A stretch of 5,947 bases of DNA from UBA6624 sp964517115 [NCBI: uncultured bacterium] (GTDB lineage: Bacteria > UBP7 > UBA6624). The position numbers and the translations under genes are program-made. How positions within the stretch are numbered: the first letter of the stretch is position 1; each line of letters starts with the position of its first letter. This document shows positions 5,643-5,947 of the stretch, piece after piece. The DNA lies in the NCBI GenBank assembly GCA_964517115.1, contig CAZFBE010000042.1, forward strand, positions 1-5,947, in the 5' to 3' direction. Below the pieces are notes generated by a model. That model was given only the letters and a program-made list of their open reading frames with translations. It was not told where the DNA came from and did not search any database.

Positions 5643-5947
5643 ATCCGTACCGACCTGTAATAAAGTCTCTGGTTCTTTTTTCTTGCGGGTTTTGAAAAAA
5701 ATCCTTTGTTGGGGCTGCTTCAACAATTTTCCCTAAGTGAAACAAAACAGACTGGTCAGAAATTCTTCCTGCCTGTTGTAAGTTATGTGTCACTATGACA
5801 ACAGTATAGTCTTTCCTCAGTTCCCTTATAAGATCTTCTACCCTCTCTGTATCACTTGGATCCAATGCGGAACAAGGTTCGTCCATAAGTAGTATTTTGG
5901 GTTTTGTTGGGAGGCATCTTGCAATGCATAATCTTTGCTGTTGCTCT
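5641..5947 (-). CDS. pstB: Phosphate ABC transporter ATPase PstB, C-terminal part (runs off right edge)
   Basis: The last 101 residues are visible; the frame is open to the right edge, and the Walker A motif and most of the helical domain are outside. The fragment opens with [10 protein letters not shown], the end of the ABC signature region. It continues with Walker B ILLMDEP, the D-loop SALDP, the H-loop VTHN and the PstB-typical ending FITGRYG. RLCIAR together with this ending separates PstB from other ABC ATPases. PstB hydrolyses ATP on the cytoplasmic face of PstA-PstC to drive uptake of phosphate delivered by PstS. The residue just before QQQR is Glu where PstB usually has the second Gly of the signature, and CSALDP replaces the more common TSALDP. 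phoU follows immediately. Any Pho-box promoter would lie outside the window. Confidence 0.96.
   Translation of the reverse strand, partial: EQQQRLCIARCLPTKPKILLMDEPCSALDPSDTERVEDLIRELRKDYTVVIVTHNLQQAGRISDQSVLFHLGKIVEAAPTKDFFQNPQEKRTRDFITGRYG

Noticed and set aside
1-5947. Search for mobile elements, CRISPR arrays, tRNA or other RNA genes and long repeats
   Set aside because: Tightly packed intact housekeeping-like genes occupy the window; I saw no terminal inverted repeats, spaced direct repeats, transposase motifs or tRNA-like cloverleaf.

Overview
The window is a stretch of bacterial chromosome with moderately low GC by eye. Every supportable gene lies on the minus strand and is read from the right edge to the left. 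Seven genes fill almost all of it. The gaps are 9, 26, 1 and 7 bases, followed by overlaps of up to 35 and then 4 bases. No stretch longer than 26 bases lacks a gene, and I see no terminator or convincing internal promoter, so a single polycistronic unit is likely. Clear Shine-Dalgarno sequences precede three genes, which argues against a typical Bacteroidota host. The gene mix (class IV histone-deacetylase-like enzyme, CBM9-like protein, symporter with an extended C-terminus, GH130, GH38) suggests an uncultured Gram-negative heterotroph, perhaps from the Planctomycetota-Verrucomicrobiota-Lentisphaerota range or a similar lineage. The phylum cannot be settled from this window.

Right part (4984-5947), phosphate module. 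The C-terminal part of pstB, the ATPase of the high-affinity phosphate ABC transporter, is cut by the right edge. It is followed by complete phoU.

Middle (4067-4957). A complete class IV histone-deacetylase-family enzyme with all expected metal and catalytic residues. Its substrate in a bacterium is unknown.

Left part (1-4065), glycan module. A CBM9-like carbohydrate-binding-domain protein, a large sodium:solute symporter, a GH130 mannoside phosphorylase and the N-terminal part of a GH38 alpha-mannosidase cut by the left edge. The reading frame of the last gene is clear in the raw sequence (start at 368).

Working model (inference): the symporter imports a small mannose-containing oligosaccharide, GH38 removes alpha-mannose and GH130 cleaves a beta-mannoside with inorganic phosphate to give mannose-1-phosphate. 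GH130 consumes phosphate, so its co-directional packing behind pstB-phoU may reflect coupling of phosphate supply to glycan use, or may simply be read-through from a neighbouring operon. The most unusual items are the class IV deacetylase placed between the two modules and a perfect-looking 12-residue EF-hand-type calcium loop at the extreme C-terminus of the symporter.
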